Source: Mucilaginibacter sp. SMC90 (lineage in GTDB: Bacteria > Bacteroidota > Bacteroidia > Sphingobacteriales > Sphingobacteriaceae). From it: a stretch of DNA of 64,000 nucleotides. The position numbers and the translations under genes are program-made. The notes under the pieces were generated by a model, which saw nothing but the letters and a program-made list of their open reading frames with translations, was not told where the DNA came from and did no database searches. The stretch spans positions 3,100,001 through 3,164,000 of the forward strand of contig NZ_CP094527.1 of the NCBI RefSeq assembly GCF_022811725.1. The letters run 5' to 3'. Shown piece after piece: positions 26,959 to 36,384 of the stretch (the first letter of the stretch is position 1; each line of letters opens with the position of its first letter).

Positions 26959-28101
26959 TTATTTCATTGCCAGCAATGAGTCTTTGGCCAGTTTCCTTGG
27001 TTTAATGATCATGCCATCGCGCACGTTCTGTGCCCCCTGAAACAAGATCCTGTCGCCTGCTTTTAAGCCGTCCTTTACAATGTAGTAGGTTGAAAAACGG
27101 GTTTGCGGCAAAAATGCCTGCATGTGCAGTTTATTGTTCTTGTCAACTATGTATACGTAACTTTTATCCTGGATATCAAATACCGACTGCTGTGGTACCA
27201 TGATCACGCTATCCGCTTTAGTAGAAATGTAAAGCTTACCGGTAGCCCCATGTCTTAACAGTTTTTTAGGATTAGGAAACTTTGCCCTGAAGTTAATAGA
27301 GCCCGTTTTTTGTTCAATTTCGGCTTCTACAGTTTCTATTTCGCCCTGGTAGGGGAAGTCCAGCCCATCAGCTAATACCAGTTTAACTTTATCGCTTGTT
27401 TGTCCTGGTGCTGATTCTTTTTTGCGGATGTATTGCAGGTATTCATTTTCGGGGAAGCTGAAATAAGCATACATCGAGCTGATGTCGGACAGACTGGTAA
27501 GCAATGTGCCCTCGTCAATCAAACTACCCGATTTAAGCGGGATCCTGTCGATAATGCCATCAAACGGTGCGTGGATGTAAGTGTAAGCCAACTGGTCTTG
27601 GGCGCTTTGTACCATAGATTGCGCTTCTTCGATAGTAGCCTTATCCGCATTCATTTTTGATTCGGCAACTTCCAGTTCTGATTTGGAGATTACTTTCTTG
27701 TCAACCAGTAGTTTAACGCGTGCTACTTCAAGTTCGGTTGCCTTGGCATCGGCCACAGCGTTGCTTAGGGCGGCTTTAGCTTTTGACAGGTTTACTTTAA
27801 ATTCCTGGTCGTTAAGTTTAAATAAAAGCTGGCCTTTTTTAACTTGCTTGCCCTCGTCAATGTATATTTTTTCAAGAAATCCGCGAACGCGTGAGCGGAT
27901 CTCGATGTTTTTCTGAGCCTGGATATCGGCAACATATGATTTTTGCAGTACAGTGTCCTGTGTGTTTAAAGTAAGTACAGGTAACTGAAGGGTGTCAGAA
28001 GCTGCAGCTTCATTATTGGTTTTAGCTTTTGTTGAGCAGCCCGTGACAAGTATGCCGGCAGCAATGGCCAGCAGAGGGATATAAATGATGATCCTTTTCA
28101 T
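26959..28101 (-). CDS. RND efflux periplasmic adaptor (membrane fusion protein), operon 1
   Basis: An AcrA/MexA-like lipoprotein that bridges pump and channel. From the ATG at 28101 it has a lipobox (GILVTGC, Cys 22), then barrel-sandwich and alpha-hairpin domains: QKNIEIRSRVRGFLEKIYID, then EGKQVKKGQLLFKL with the lipoyl half-motif, a helical hairpin with many Ala/Lys (about 95-165), and YTYIHAPFDGIIDRIPLKSG. An ATG at 28140 in frame would add 13 residues before the signal peptide and is rejected. First gene of the operon. Confidence 0.95.
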   Translation of the reverse strand: MKRIIIYIPLLAIAAGILVTGCSTKAKTNNEAAASDTLQLPVLTLNTQDTVLQKSYVADIQAQKNIEIRSRVRGFLEKIYIDEGKQVKKGQLLFKLNDQEFKVNLSKAKAALSNAVADAKATELEVARVKLLVDKKVISKSELEVAESKMNADKATIEEAQSMVQSAQDQLAYTYIHAPFDGIIDRIPLKSGSLIDEGTLLTSLSDISSMYAYFSFPENEYLQYIRKKESAPGQTSDKVKLVLADGLDFPYQGEIETVEAEIEQKTGSINFRAKFPNPKKLLRHGATGKLYISTKADSVIMVPQQSVFDIQDKSYVYIVDKNNKLHMQAFLPQTRFSTYYIVKDGLKAGDRILFQGAQNVRDGMIIKPRKLAKDSLLAMK

Positions 28102-28216
28102 TTTTCCGGATAGATTAATAGGCATAGCAGTGCATATCACGTACTGTTAGCCAATGTTAAAATTTGATTTTAAAAACAAGGGAGTGCCGCAAAGGGCATC
28201 TGAAACGGAAAAGAGA

Positions 28217-28615
28217 TCAGAATGGGCTGAGCCTGAAAAGGAAATTGTAATACGCAGGCAAAAAGCCTTTGATGGATTTATTCTGGTTTTGTCGCTTTTC
28301 GACTATTGATATAACATCTGCAAGCAAAGCCTGCTGACCGGGCAATAATGCCGACGAATAGTTTACCCGGCTGGGTAAAAAGCGTATAATGTTGCGGGTA
28401 TGGGTGGCTTCGTTGCCATCAGAGTCAGGTGAATCGTCTTGTACTTCCTGCTGAACCTGACCGATGATCCTTTGATGATTAAGGGAAATTAAGTCGGCAG
28501 CAGGGCCTGATTTCTTATAGTGCGTTAAAATTGATTCGGCGTTAGCAGGCGCTACAGCTATTAAAAGCTGGAAAAAAAATAATGCGAAGAATATTTTTTT
28601 TATCGACGAACACAT
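28217..28615 (-). CDS. Small secreted hypothetical protein
   Basis: 132 residues with a clear signal peptide (KKIFFALFFFQLLIAVAPANA, cut near residue 27). The mature part is polar, has no Cys, and contains DDSPDSDGNEATHTRNI and ends YYNFLFRLSPF; the terminal Phe and aromatic pattern are not enough to call an outer-membrane strand. It lies 115 nt upstream of the efflux adaptor on the same strand, so could be the first gene of that operon. No family recognised. Confidence 0.6.
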   Translation of the reverse strand: MCSSIKKIFFALFFFQLLIAVAPANAESILTHYKKSGPAADLISLNHQRIIGQVQQEVQDDSPDSDGNEATHTRNIIRFLPSRVNYSSALLPGQQALLADVISIVEKRQNQNKSIKGFLPAYYNFLFRLSPF

Positions 28616-28866
28616 GATTGCGAAATTACCAAAATTTTTGAAGCTATAGAAATGAGTTTGTATTTTTTTTGATATAATATGACTTTATTTTTATTTTTTG
28701 TCCCTGTTTTTTAGGATTTTATCTTTTTAACAACTTGTATTTTTATTTAGCAGTGCCTTTTGATTTTTTATAAACAGCTAAAACGATTATTTGTTCACGT
28801 TTTCTTCATATAGTTTAACTATTGCTGCCACTTGTCCTTACTCAACGAATAATTGTATTTTAGCAT

Positions 28867-30480
28867 ATGCTGCATCATGTTATTCTTCAATGTACCTGCC
28901 TGTTAGCGGTTATCCTGTTTGTGGTAATGCTGGCTCAAAAAATTAAGATAGCTTATCCCATTTTATTGGTTTTAGTTGGCCTGCCGCTTGGCTTCGTTCC
29001 TTTTTTAAAAGGTATCGAAATTCAACCCGACCTGATCTTCGTGATCTTCCTGCCGCCTTTATTATATGAATCGGCCTGGAATACGTCATGGAAAGACTTT
29101 TGGCGGTGGCGCAGGGTAATATCCAGCTTTGCATTTTTGATAGTTATATTAACATCGTGCTTAATAGCTTTTGTATCTGACAGCCTCATAGCCGGCTTCA
29201 CTTTACCGCTCGGGTTTCTGCTCGGAGGGATCATTTCGCCGCCAGATGCCGTATCTGCAAGCAGTGTCCTGAAGAATATTAAGGTGCCTAAAAGGTTTAT
29301 AGCAATTGTGGAGGGCGAAAGCCTCATGAATGATGCATCGAGCTTGGTGATATTCAGGTTTGCACTTGCGGCAGTTATAACCGGTAAATTTGCTTTCGGC
29401 CAGGCTGCCCTAAGCTTTGTATTGGTTATTGTGATGGGCATTGTTATCGGGCTGGCCGTTGCGCTGATATTTTACACTATACACCGGTGGCTGCCAACCA
29501 CGGCCAATATTGATATTATCCTTACATTTATTACACCATATGCTATGTATATGGCAGCCGAAGAGTTTCACTTTTCGGGAGTATTAGCTGTAGTGAGCGG
29601 AGGGCTGTTCCTGTCGTCGCAAAGACAAGTGATATTAAATTACCGGAGCAGGCTGCAGGGAATTAATGTTTGGGAAACTGTTGCTTTTGTTTTAAACGGG
29701 TTTGTATTTATACTGATAGGGTTAGAGTTTCCGGTAGTTATAAAAGCACTTGGTCCGGATGGCCTTAAACCGGCAATAAATTATAGCCTGATCATAACAG
29801 GCGTATTAATAATAGCCCGTTTAGCCAGTACGTATGGAGCATCCGTATTTACGGTGTTTATCAGCCGTTACATCACCACTGCCGACCCAAGCCCAGGTTG
29901 GAAAGGCCCCCTGTTGCTGGGCTGGGCGGGCATGCGTGGCGTAGTTTCGCTTGCTGCCGCCCTGAGTATCCCTGAACTTTTACCTTCCGGTGCTGCCTTT
30001 CCTCAACGAAACCTTATCTTGTTTATCACATTTGTAGTGATCATGTTTACCCTGGTTGTGCAAGGGCTTACTTTGCCAATATTGGTTAAACTCGTAAATC
30101 TGCCCGATCGCGATTATATAGGTTCGCATGAACAGCAAAAGCAACTGGTTAGGAAGAAGTTATCGAAACTGGCTTTGCAAATACTTGAAGATAAATATGC
30201 GGATAATTTGGCCGGTAACGATATGGTAAAAGCCTTTAAGCTAAGGCTGAGCGCCGATATGGAATTGCTGAAGGATTGGGAACAGGACAATAGCGAACAG
30301 CGTGCCGATACTTTTTATCATGATTACCGCATGATCTTAAATGATGTAATGGATCAGCAGCGCGCCCTGCTGTTAACCCTTAATAAAAAGGAAAACATCA
30401 GCGATGATATTGTAAAGCAACAATTAGATCTGCTTGACCTGGAAGAGGAAAAGTTTCGGCAGCATTTTGAGGTGGTATAG
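28867..30480 (+). CDS. Na+/H+ antiporter, CPA1/NhaP-type
   Basis: Inner-membrane cation/proton exchanger of 537 residues with about 12 membrane helices. The ion-binding helix pair is visible: FLLGGIISPPDAVSASSVLK, then IAIVEGESLMNDASSLVIF, the ND motif of CPA1 exchangers. GWAGMRGVVSLAAALSIPE near residue 360 matches the NhaP/NHE Arg-containing segment. The last 110 residues form a charged cytoplasmic tail with coiled-coil character. The ATG at 28867 follows a TATTTTAG promoter-like box. Monocistronic. Confidence 0.94.
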   Translation: MLHHVILQCTCLLAVILFVVMLAQKIKIAYPILLVLVGLPLGFVPFLKGIEIQPDLIFVIFLPPLLYESAWNTSWKDFWRWRRVISSFAFLIVILTSCLIAFVSDSLIAGFTLPLGFLLGGIISPPDAVSASSVLKNIKVPKRFIAIVEGESLMNDASSLVIFRFALAAVITGKFAFGQAALSFVLVIVMGIVIGLAVALIFYTIHRWLPTTANIDIILTFITPYAMYMAAEEFHFSGVLAVVSGGLFLSSQRQVILNYRSRLQGINVWETVAFVLNGFVFILIGLEFPVVIKALGPDGLKPAINYSLIITGVLIIARLASTYGASVFTVFISRYITTADPSPGWKGPLLLGWAGMRGVVSLAAALSIPELLPSGAAFPQRNLILFITFVVIMFTLVVQGLTLPILVKLVNLPDRDYIGSHEQQKQLVRKKLSKLALQILEDKYADNLAGNDMVKAFKLRLSADMELLKDWEQDNSEQRADTFYHDYRMILNDVMDQQRALLLTLNKKENISDDIVKQQLDLLDLEEEKFRQHFEVV

Positions 30481-30571
30481 CTAAAAAGATATAATAGATA
30501 AACAATTTAAACTATTAATAGAATAAGGCGGATCTGTTTACGTTACAGTAATAACTTAAAACCTGTTACAA

Positions 30572-31729
30572 ATGATGATTCCGTCTATTAAAACATTTAA
30601 GGCATCCGTTTGCATCGCATTTGCTACTTACAGCATAAATGCAAGTGCCCAGGCTACTTTAGTTCAAAAAACTATCGATAAAATTGATCATTACAAGAAC
30701 TTCAGTTATCGGCACACAAATAAAATAAAGGATTTTTTTACAACCGATACTTCAAGCGAACAAACCCGAAATTTTATTTTAAAAGCACCTGAAAACAATG
30801 CTTTGGGTTATTTATACAAAACGGAGACCCTCAGCAAAGCAGGCGACTTGATCAGAACAGAATTATACAATGGGAAAAACAGAATAGGCTTAAATCCCAG
30901 CGATAGCACTTATCGAATAGGGGAGTTTAAGACTTTCGCGGTACTTAATTTGCTTGTCGATTTAAATTGGATTAATGATTTTGTAAAGAAAAAGCCGCAC
31001 GCTATAACAAGTGCTGCCGATACTACAATTGATGGTGCCATCTGTTCGCACTTAATTATTAATAGCCGCGATACCATCGTTAATAAAGAACATCTGTATA
31101 CCCGTTTACATTTGTTTATTGATAAGGTTTCTGACATGCCTGTATGTATCACACGCAACGCCAAAAGCGCGGAAATAGGGAATACCATAACCAACTATTA
31201 TTCAGAAGACCATTATTTTGATTATAAGTTTGATCAAGATTTCGGTGTAGCCGATCTGATCATTCCTAAAGGGTTTCATGAGGAAAATGAGCCTCAACTT
31301 GAGTTGTTGACACAGGGAACGATTGCTCCAGATTTTGTATTAGATGGGGTGGATGGAAAAAAGATCACATTATCTAAACTCAGGGGTAAGGTGGTATTGC
31401 TGGACTACTTTTTTATCGGTTGTTATTCTTGTATGCTTTCTGTTAAGCCGCTCAATAACATTCATGAGAAATATAAAAATCAAAATGTTGCTATAGCGAG
31501 CATGACAGAGCGGGATAGCAAAAGTGCTATTGTGAAATTCAGAAAAATTAACAATCTGAAATATCCGATCTATGTAAATCGGGGCGATGCTGTAAAATCA
31601 TATCATGTAAGCGAATTTCCTACTTTTTATATTATTGATAAAGAGGGGAAGATAGCTAATGTATTCTCTGGTTATGATGATAATTTTGGAGAGAAGGTAA
31701 CTTCAATGATTGACAAATTATTGAAATAA
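30572..31729 (+). CDS. TlpA-like thioredoxin-fold protein with N-terminal LolA-like domain
   Basis: Secreted (signal peptide through about residue 26, NASAQ). Residues about 30-235 resemble an outer-membrane-lipoprotein-sorting-like or DUF domain common before thioredoxin folds in Bacteroidetes. Residues about 245-385 are an AhpC/TSA-TlpA fold (GTIAPDFVLDGVDGKKITLS, GKVVLLDYFFIGCYSCMLSV). The redox pair is CYSC, Cys 284 and Cys 287, in place of the usual WCxxC with Trp before it. It may be a periplasmic disulfide reductant; the partner is unknown. Single gene. Confidence 0.82.
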   Translation: MMIPSIKTFKASVCIAFATYSINASAQATLVQKTIDKIDHYKNFSYRHTNKIKDFFTTDTSSEQTRNFILKAPENNALGYLYKTETLSKAGDLIRTELYNGKNRIGLNPSDSTYRIGEFKTFAVLNLLVDLNWINDFVKKKPHAITSAADTTIDGAICSHLIINSRDTIVNKEHLYTRLHLFIDKVSDMPVCITRNAKSAEIGNTITNYYSEDHYFDYKFDQDFGVADLIIPKGFHEENEPQLELLTQGTIAPDFVLDGVDGKKITLSKLRGKVVLLDYFFIGCYSCMLSVKPLNNIHEKYKNQNVAIASMTERDSKSAIVKFRKINNLKYPIYVNRGDAVKSYHVSEFPTFYIIDKEGKIANVFSGYDDNFGEKVTSMIDKLLK

Positions 31730-31810
31730 ACCTGATATCAGCTAATTTTGTCATAATATGGTTTCCCTTAGTACAGATTAATATCCCGTATTTCTTTCGG
31801 CTATAATGGC

Positions 31811-31818
31811 TACTTTTG
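31811..31818 (+). promoter_or_regulatory. -7 promoter box of dgt
   Basis: TACTTTTG matches TAnnTTTG and lies 24 nt before the ATG at 31843. It explains why the in-frame TTG at 31816 is not the start codon. Confidence 0.5.
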
Positions 31819-31842
31819 CCGCTCTATACACATCATACTAAA

Positions 31843-33186
31843 ATGAACTGGGATCAACTATTATCGGCAAAACGCTGGGGTTACGAGGATAAATATATTG
31901 CAAACCATATCGATGCACGGTCGGAATTTCAGAAAGATTATGACCGGATAATTTTCTCGTCGCCATTCAGAAGGTTACAGAATAAAACCCAGGTTTTCCC
32001 TTTGCCGGGGAGCGTTTTTGTACACAACCGCCTTACGCATAGTTTGGAGGTGGCCAGTGTGGGTCGCTCATTGGGCCGTATGCATTTTAACAGGATGCTT
32101 AAGGAAGATTCCGAAGTAGAAAAGAAGTATCCTCTTATCAGTGAGATCGGTAATATGATAGCGGCTGCCTGCCTGGCTCATGACTTAGGTAACCCCGCTT
32201 TCGGCCATTCGGGCGAATCGGCTATTTCACACTATTTTGCTGAAGGAGACGGTAAGGGTTACAAAGATACTGTTAGCCCTCAGTAATGGGAAGATCTGAC
32301 GCATTTTGAAGGTAATGCCAACGCTTTAAGATTATTAACGCATCCGTTTGCCGGTAAAGGCCGGGGGAGTTTGGCATTAACCTATTCAACCATAGCTTCA
32401 ATTGCAAAATATCCATGTTCATCTGTAGCCGGACATAAAAAAGGGGTCATCTATCGTAAGAAGTACGGTTTCTTCGCTTCCGAACAACAGGATTTTGAAA
32501 AGATAGCCCAGGATTTGGGTTTGATCAGGGTAGAAGGTGATGAGCTTATTTATAAAAGGCACCCGTTGGTGTACCTGGTTGAAGCGGCAGATGACATTTG
32601 CTATAATGTTGTTGATCTGGAAGATGCTCATCGTCTTAAAATACTCTCATATGAGGAAGTGAAGGCATTGCTGATGCCTTTGTGTACTATTCCAAGAATG
32701 GAAGAGCGATTGGAGGAGTTTGATGATACCGATGCCAAAGTTGGGTATTTAAGGGCAATAGCAATAAATACCTTGGTAAATAAATGCTCGAACCTGTTTT
32801 ATGACAAACAGGAAGAGATCATGAATGGCGATTTTAACTCTTCGCTGATGGACGCTATTGAAGAACCGCTCCGGTCTGCCATGAAAGCAATCGAAAGTGT
32901 ATCTGTAAAAAAGATCTACAATTATAGCTCGGTTGTACAAAAAGAAGTTGCGGGTTACAAAGTAATGGGCGGTTTATTAGAAGAATTTGTTCCCGCTTAT
33001 TTAAAAAACAATTCAAAATATCACAGCAAGCTGATTGAGCTGATCCCTAAACAGTTTTTAACCAAAGCTGATGACGATTATTCAAAGATTCAAACCATCC
33101 TTGATTTTGTTTCGGGCATGACCGATTTGTATGCCGTTGAACTGTTCAGGAAAATCAAAGGGATCTCGTTCCCGTCGATGAGCTGA
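31843..33186 (+). pseudogene. dgt: dGTPase (dNTP triphosphohydrolase) gene interrupted by an in-frame TAA
   Basis: An HD-domain enzyme that hydrolyses dGTP to deoxyguanosine and triphosphate. From the ATG at 31843 the frame reads 447 codons, standard for the family, but codon 148 (32284-32286) is TAA. Both sides are clearly dGTPase in the same frame: before it, NRLTHSLEVASVGRSLG and AHDLGNPAFGHSGESA (HD at residues 113-114); after it, WEDLTHFEGNANALRLLTHP, then YLVEAADDICYNVVDLEDA. No other lesion is seen. One base change (for example GAA or AAA or CAA to TAA) explains it. It may be a real nonsense mutation, a read-through case or a sequencing error. An internal start downstream would lack the HD residues. 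Confidence 0.9.
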
Positions 33187-33216
33187 TATACACCATTACT
33201 CTTGCAAGGTGTTTAC

Positions 33217-33275
33217 AATTGAATCGAATTACACGAATTACCTATCTGGCAGAATTCGTGTAATTCGATTCAATT
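33217..33275. repeat. Inverted repeat between dgt and the AraC-family gene
   Basis: Perfect 23-nt arms (33217-33239 with 33253-33275; core GAATCGAATTACACGAATT) have a 13-nt loop, 30 nt after the dgt stop. There is no strong T-run, so it may be a dispersed repeat rather than a terminator. Confidence 0.7.
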
Positions 33276-33312
33276 CGTAATAATTAGTGTAAATATTAGT
33301 TATTATTGCTTT

Positions 33313-34214
33313 ATGCCGAAAGAGATCCTGCCTGTACAGATGCATACCATGGAGCAATTGCTTGCTCCTCTCGGCATTACAAGTCAGCATAAGGGTTTGT
33401 ATGTAACTTCATTTAACCCAAGTGATGTAGAAGTGCCAATTCTGTATCCTTTCCGGTCGGATCATTTTTCTTTTACGCTGGTTCATGAAGGGGATTTCTC
33501 CATTAATGTAGGCCTTTTGGAATACAATGTAAAAAAAATAACATACTGCTGATAGCGCCTAATACAATTCGGCAGTTTCTTAATGTTTCGCCAAACTGCA
33601 GGCTTACCTCGGTCATATTCACTTCAGCATACTTATCAGCCACCAGCATTCACACTAAAAATGTTGAAGCATTTGATTTTTTATCATCACAGGTTAGTCC
33701 GTTATTAATTACCAACGAGAGGTCAATGGCCCCGCTTACATCCATCCTTGATATCATTGAAGGTAAAATAGACATGCTTGATGAAATGGCTTTTCAGGAT
33801 GAAGTTTTACTGAACCTTTTTACCGGTTTTATTTATGAAGTAAGCGCCTTATACCAAAAGCAGGAAAAAATAGGAGAGGTAAGAGGGACGCGTAAAGAGG
33901 AACTAACCTTTCGTTTTCTGAAGGTTCTCCCTCAATATTTTAAGGAAGAAAGAAGCGTGCAAGCCTACGCTGCAATGCTGAATATCACGCCTAAATATCT
34001 TTCGCAAACAGTAAAAGAGGTAACCGGTAAAACCGCAGGCGAGTTTATTGATGAAATAGTGATAATGGAAGCCAAGGTAGCACTTAACGACCCTGCGTTC
34101 ACCATAGCCCAGGTAGCAGCTTATTTGAACTTTGCCGATCAGTTTATTTTTAGCAAGTTTTTCAAAAAGCAATGCGGTATCAGTCCCAGCAAATACCGGC
34201 AAATTCCCCTGTAA
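33313..34214 (+). pseudogene. AraC-family transcriptional regulator frameshifted at an A8 run
   Basis: The first 79 codons (MPKEILPVQMHTMEQLLAPL...) end at a TGA (33550-33552) just after eight A residues at 33531-33538. If one A is added, or the ribosome slips -1 there, the frame continues without a stop to 34214, giving exactly 300 residues, the usual AraC length. The rejoined text runs ...EYNVKKNNILLIAPNTIRQF... and ends with a normal AraC double HTH (VQAYAAMLNITPKYLSQTVK, then FTIAQVAAYLNFADQFIFSK). The slippery heptamer A-AAA-AAA is in the correct frame for -1 slippage. Mutation, phase variation, slippage or assembly error are all possible. Confidence 0.88.
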
Positions 34215-34471
34215 TTTCTACCTGCACAACAGCATGTATCGGGTGGGATATCTTTCATTGTGATTTTTATTGATATATAGCCGCATCATTGCAATGGTGT
34301 AATTATTATTGCTATTCTATTACAATCTTTTTATTAAAAACGACTTTTTGACATATTGCTCCGCCCTTTAAACATTCTGGAAAAACGATAATTGAACCAA
34401 TTTTGCCCCGTTATCAAATTTTTGATGCCACCGGGCGTAATACTGTGCCCGGTTAAACACCAGGTTTTTTT

Positions 34472-35059
34472 ATGCCGATAAGGGACACAGGTGCCGAGCA
34501 ATTAATTAAGGACACCGCCAAGCACATTTTTTTTGCCGAGGGCCGGCTGCATGCAAATACCCAGGATATTGCGGATGCCGCAGGAGTAAGCCGCACATTG
34601 TTAAATTACTATTTCCGCACTAAGGATGTATTAATTGAACAGGTTTTTAAGGAGGCTATGCTTGCTTTAACTACACGTCTGGATGCTGTTATGGCATCAG
34701 AACTGCCGTTTAAAAAGAAGATCGAAAACTTTATCGACCTGTTTTTAACCGAGGCCAACACTTACCCATACCAGGAAACATTCCTGATCACCGAGATCAA
34801 CTCAAATGCCTGTAAGTACACAGACGAAATTAAGCCGCATCATATCAGCATGTTCCTTGAGCAAATTGGCTCAGAGATGGAAGCCGGAAATATCGCGGCC
34901 ATGAACCCCGTACATTTTGTGCTGAACCTTTTTTCGCTGATGTCATACCCGCTTATCATGAGCCCCATATACCGGAAGGCTTTTAACCTGAGCAATGAAA
35001 GCTATGCCTGCCTCATCAACGAGCGAAAGAAGATGATCTGTGAAATGATTTTTCAATAA
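34472..35059 (+). CDS. TetR-family regulator of RND efflux operon 2
   Basis: A 195-residue repressor. N-terminal HTH: AKHIFFAEGRLHANTQDIAD, then AAGVSRTLLNYYFRTKDVLI. The C-terminal helical ligand domain is unassigned. It lies 104 nt upstream of the adaptor gene on the same strand, as the first gene of the second efflux operon, so is most likely its local, ligand-relieved repressor. Confidence 0.9.
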   Translation: MPIRDTGAEQLIKDTAKHIFFAEGRLHANTQDIADAAGVSRTLLNYYFRTKDVLIEQVFKEAMLALTTRLDAVMASELPFKKKIENFIDLFLTEANTYPYQETFLITEINSNACKYTDEIKPHHISMFLEQIGSEMEAGNIAAMNPVHFVLNLFSLMSYPLIMSPIYRKAFNLSNESYACLINERKKMICEMIFQ

Positions 35060-35163
35060 AAAATTTACCCTGTTATTAACGCTTTTGTCAAACAAAATAA
35101 TTAACACACATACCTGTAATGCCTTTTATATCAGTTCAATCCAATAGCTACAAGTTTATATTT

Positions 35164-36330
35164 ATGAAAAATACAGTTCAACTGCTAACCGGCTTTGGGG
35201 CCGCTTTAATTTTATTATCGTCATGCGGCGGTGGTCAAAACCAGGGTGGTGCAATGGCCGCGGGCGCGCCACAGCCGCCCCAGAGTTACCCGGTTTTTAA
35301 AATCAGTTTACACAATGCCACGCTGAACAGCGAGTATCCTGCTACACTTCAGGGGCAGCAAAATATCGAGATCCGCCCGAAAGTTGATGGCTATGTCGAC
35401 CAGATTTATATTGATGAGGGTAGCGTGGTAAAGAAAGGCCAGCTGCTTTTTAAACTCAGTGCGCCGCAATATGCCCAGGAAGTAAATACCGCCAATGCAG
35501 CAATAGCCAGCGCCGAAGCAGATGTAAGCGCAGCCGAACTACAGGTTAACAAAACCAAACCGCTGGTAGAAAAAGACATCATCAGCCATTATGACCTCGA
35601 ATCGGCCGAGTATACGCTAAAAGCCCGTAAAGCTGCGCTTGCCCAGGCAAAAGCCAGTTTAGCCAATGCCAAAACCAATTTGGGCTATACCGTAATAACC
35701 AGCCCTGTTAATGGTGTAGTAGGAGCTATTCCGTATAAATTGGGAAGCCTTATCACCGGGTCAACCGCGCAGCCTTTAACAACAGTGTCAAATATTGGCA
35801 AGGTGTATGCCTACTTCGCCCTGAACGAAAAACAACTGCTTGATTTTTCAAGAACGGTAAAAGGCAGTACTATGAACGAAAAGCTGGCCAATACGCCGCC
35901 GGTTTCATTGGTATTGCCGGATGGCAGCACTTACACCGAAAAGGGTAAGGTTGAAACCATCAGCGGGTTAATCAACACCGAAACGGGATCTGCAAGTTAC
36001 CGGGCTACATTTCCTAATCCGCTTGGTCTGATCAGGAGCGGCGGCAGTGCTACTATCCGTATTCCGCAAACCGTAAAAAACGCAGTGCTTATACCACAAA
36101 AAGCCTCTTACGAATTGCAGGGCAAGCATTTTGTTTACACAGTTGACAGTAAAGGCGCAGTTAAAAATACCGAGATCCAGGTTATGAACCTGGCTGCCGG
36201 GCAGTTCTATGTGGTTACAGAAGGACTTAAAGCCGGCGATACCATTGTTACTGATGGCGCGGCAACTTTAAAAGATGGCGCGGTAATCAAACCCGAAACG
36301 CAAAACATCGCAGCTACTTACGGAGAGTAA
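35164..36330 (+). CDS. RND efflux periplasmic adaptor, operon 2
   Basis: An AcrA/MexA-type lipoprotein of 388 residues from the ATG at 35164; the in-frame ATG at 35119 would put 15 residues ahead of the signal peptide. Lipobox ALILLSSC with Cys 21, followed by a Gly/Gln/Ala-rich linker. Then QGQQNIEIRPKVDGYVDQIY, EGSVVKKGQLLFKL, an Ala-rich alpha hairpin and YTVITSPVNGVVGAIPYKLG. Pairs with the permease gene 54 nt downstream. Closely similar in plan to the adaptor at 26959-28101. Confidence 0.95.
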   Translation: MKNTVQLLTGFGAALILLSSCGGGQNQGGAMAAGAPQPPQSYPVFKISLHNATLNSEYPATLQGQQNIEIRPKVDGYVDQIYIDEGSVVKKGQLLFKLSAPQYAQEVNTANAAIASAEADVSAAELQVNKTKPLVEKDIISHYDLESAEYTLKARKAALAQAKASLANAKTNLGYTVITSPVNGVVGAIPYKLGSLITGSTAQPLTTVSNIGKVYAYFALNEKQLLDFSRTVKGSTMNEKLANTPPVSLVLPDGSTYTEKGKVETISGLINTETGSASYRATFPNPLGLIRSGGSATIRIPQTVKNAVLIPQKASYELQGKHFVYTVDSKGAVKNTEIQVMNLAAGQFYVVTEGLKAGDTIVTDGAATLKDGAVIKPETQNIAATYGE

Positions 36331-36384
36331 AATAAATATTACAGTAACCGCTGTGGTGTATTGCCCGGCATCAACATAAATAAT

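Noticed and set aside
29022..29441. A 139-codon open frame on the - strand
   Set aside because: Antisense to the Na+/H+ antiporter core; composition is that of a shadow frame.
31816..31842. TTG start for dgt giving nine extra residues
   Set aside because: The TTG belongs to the TACTTTTG promoter box; the ATG at 31843 fits the family start.
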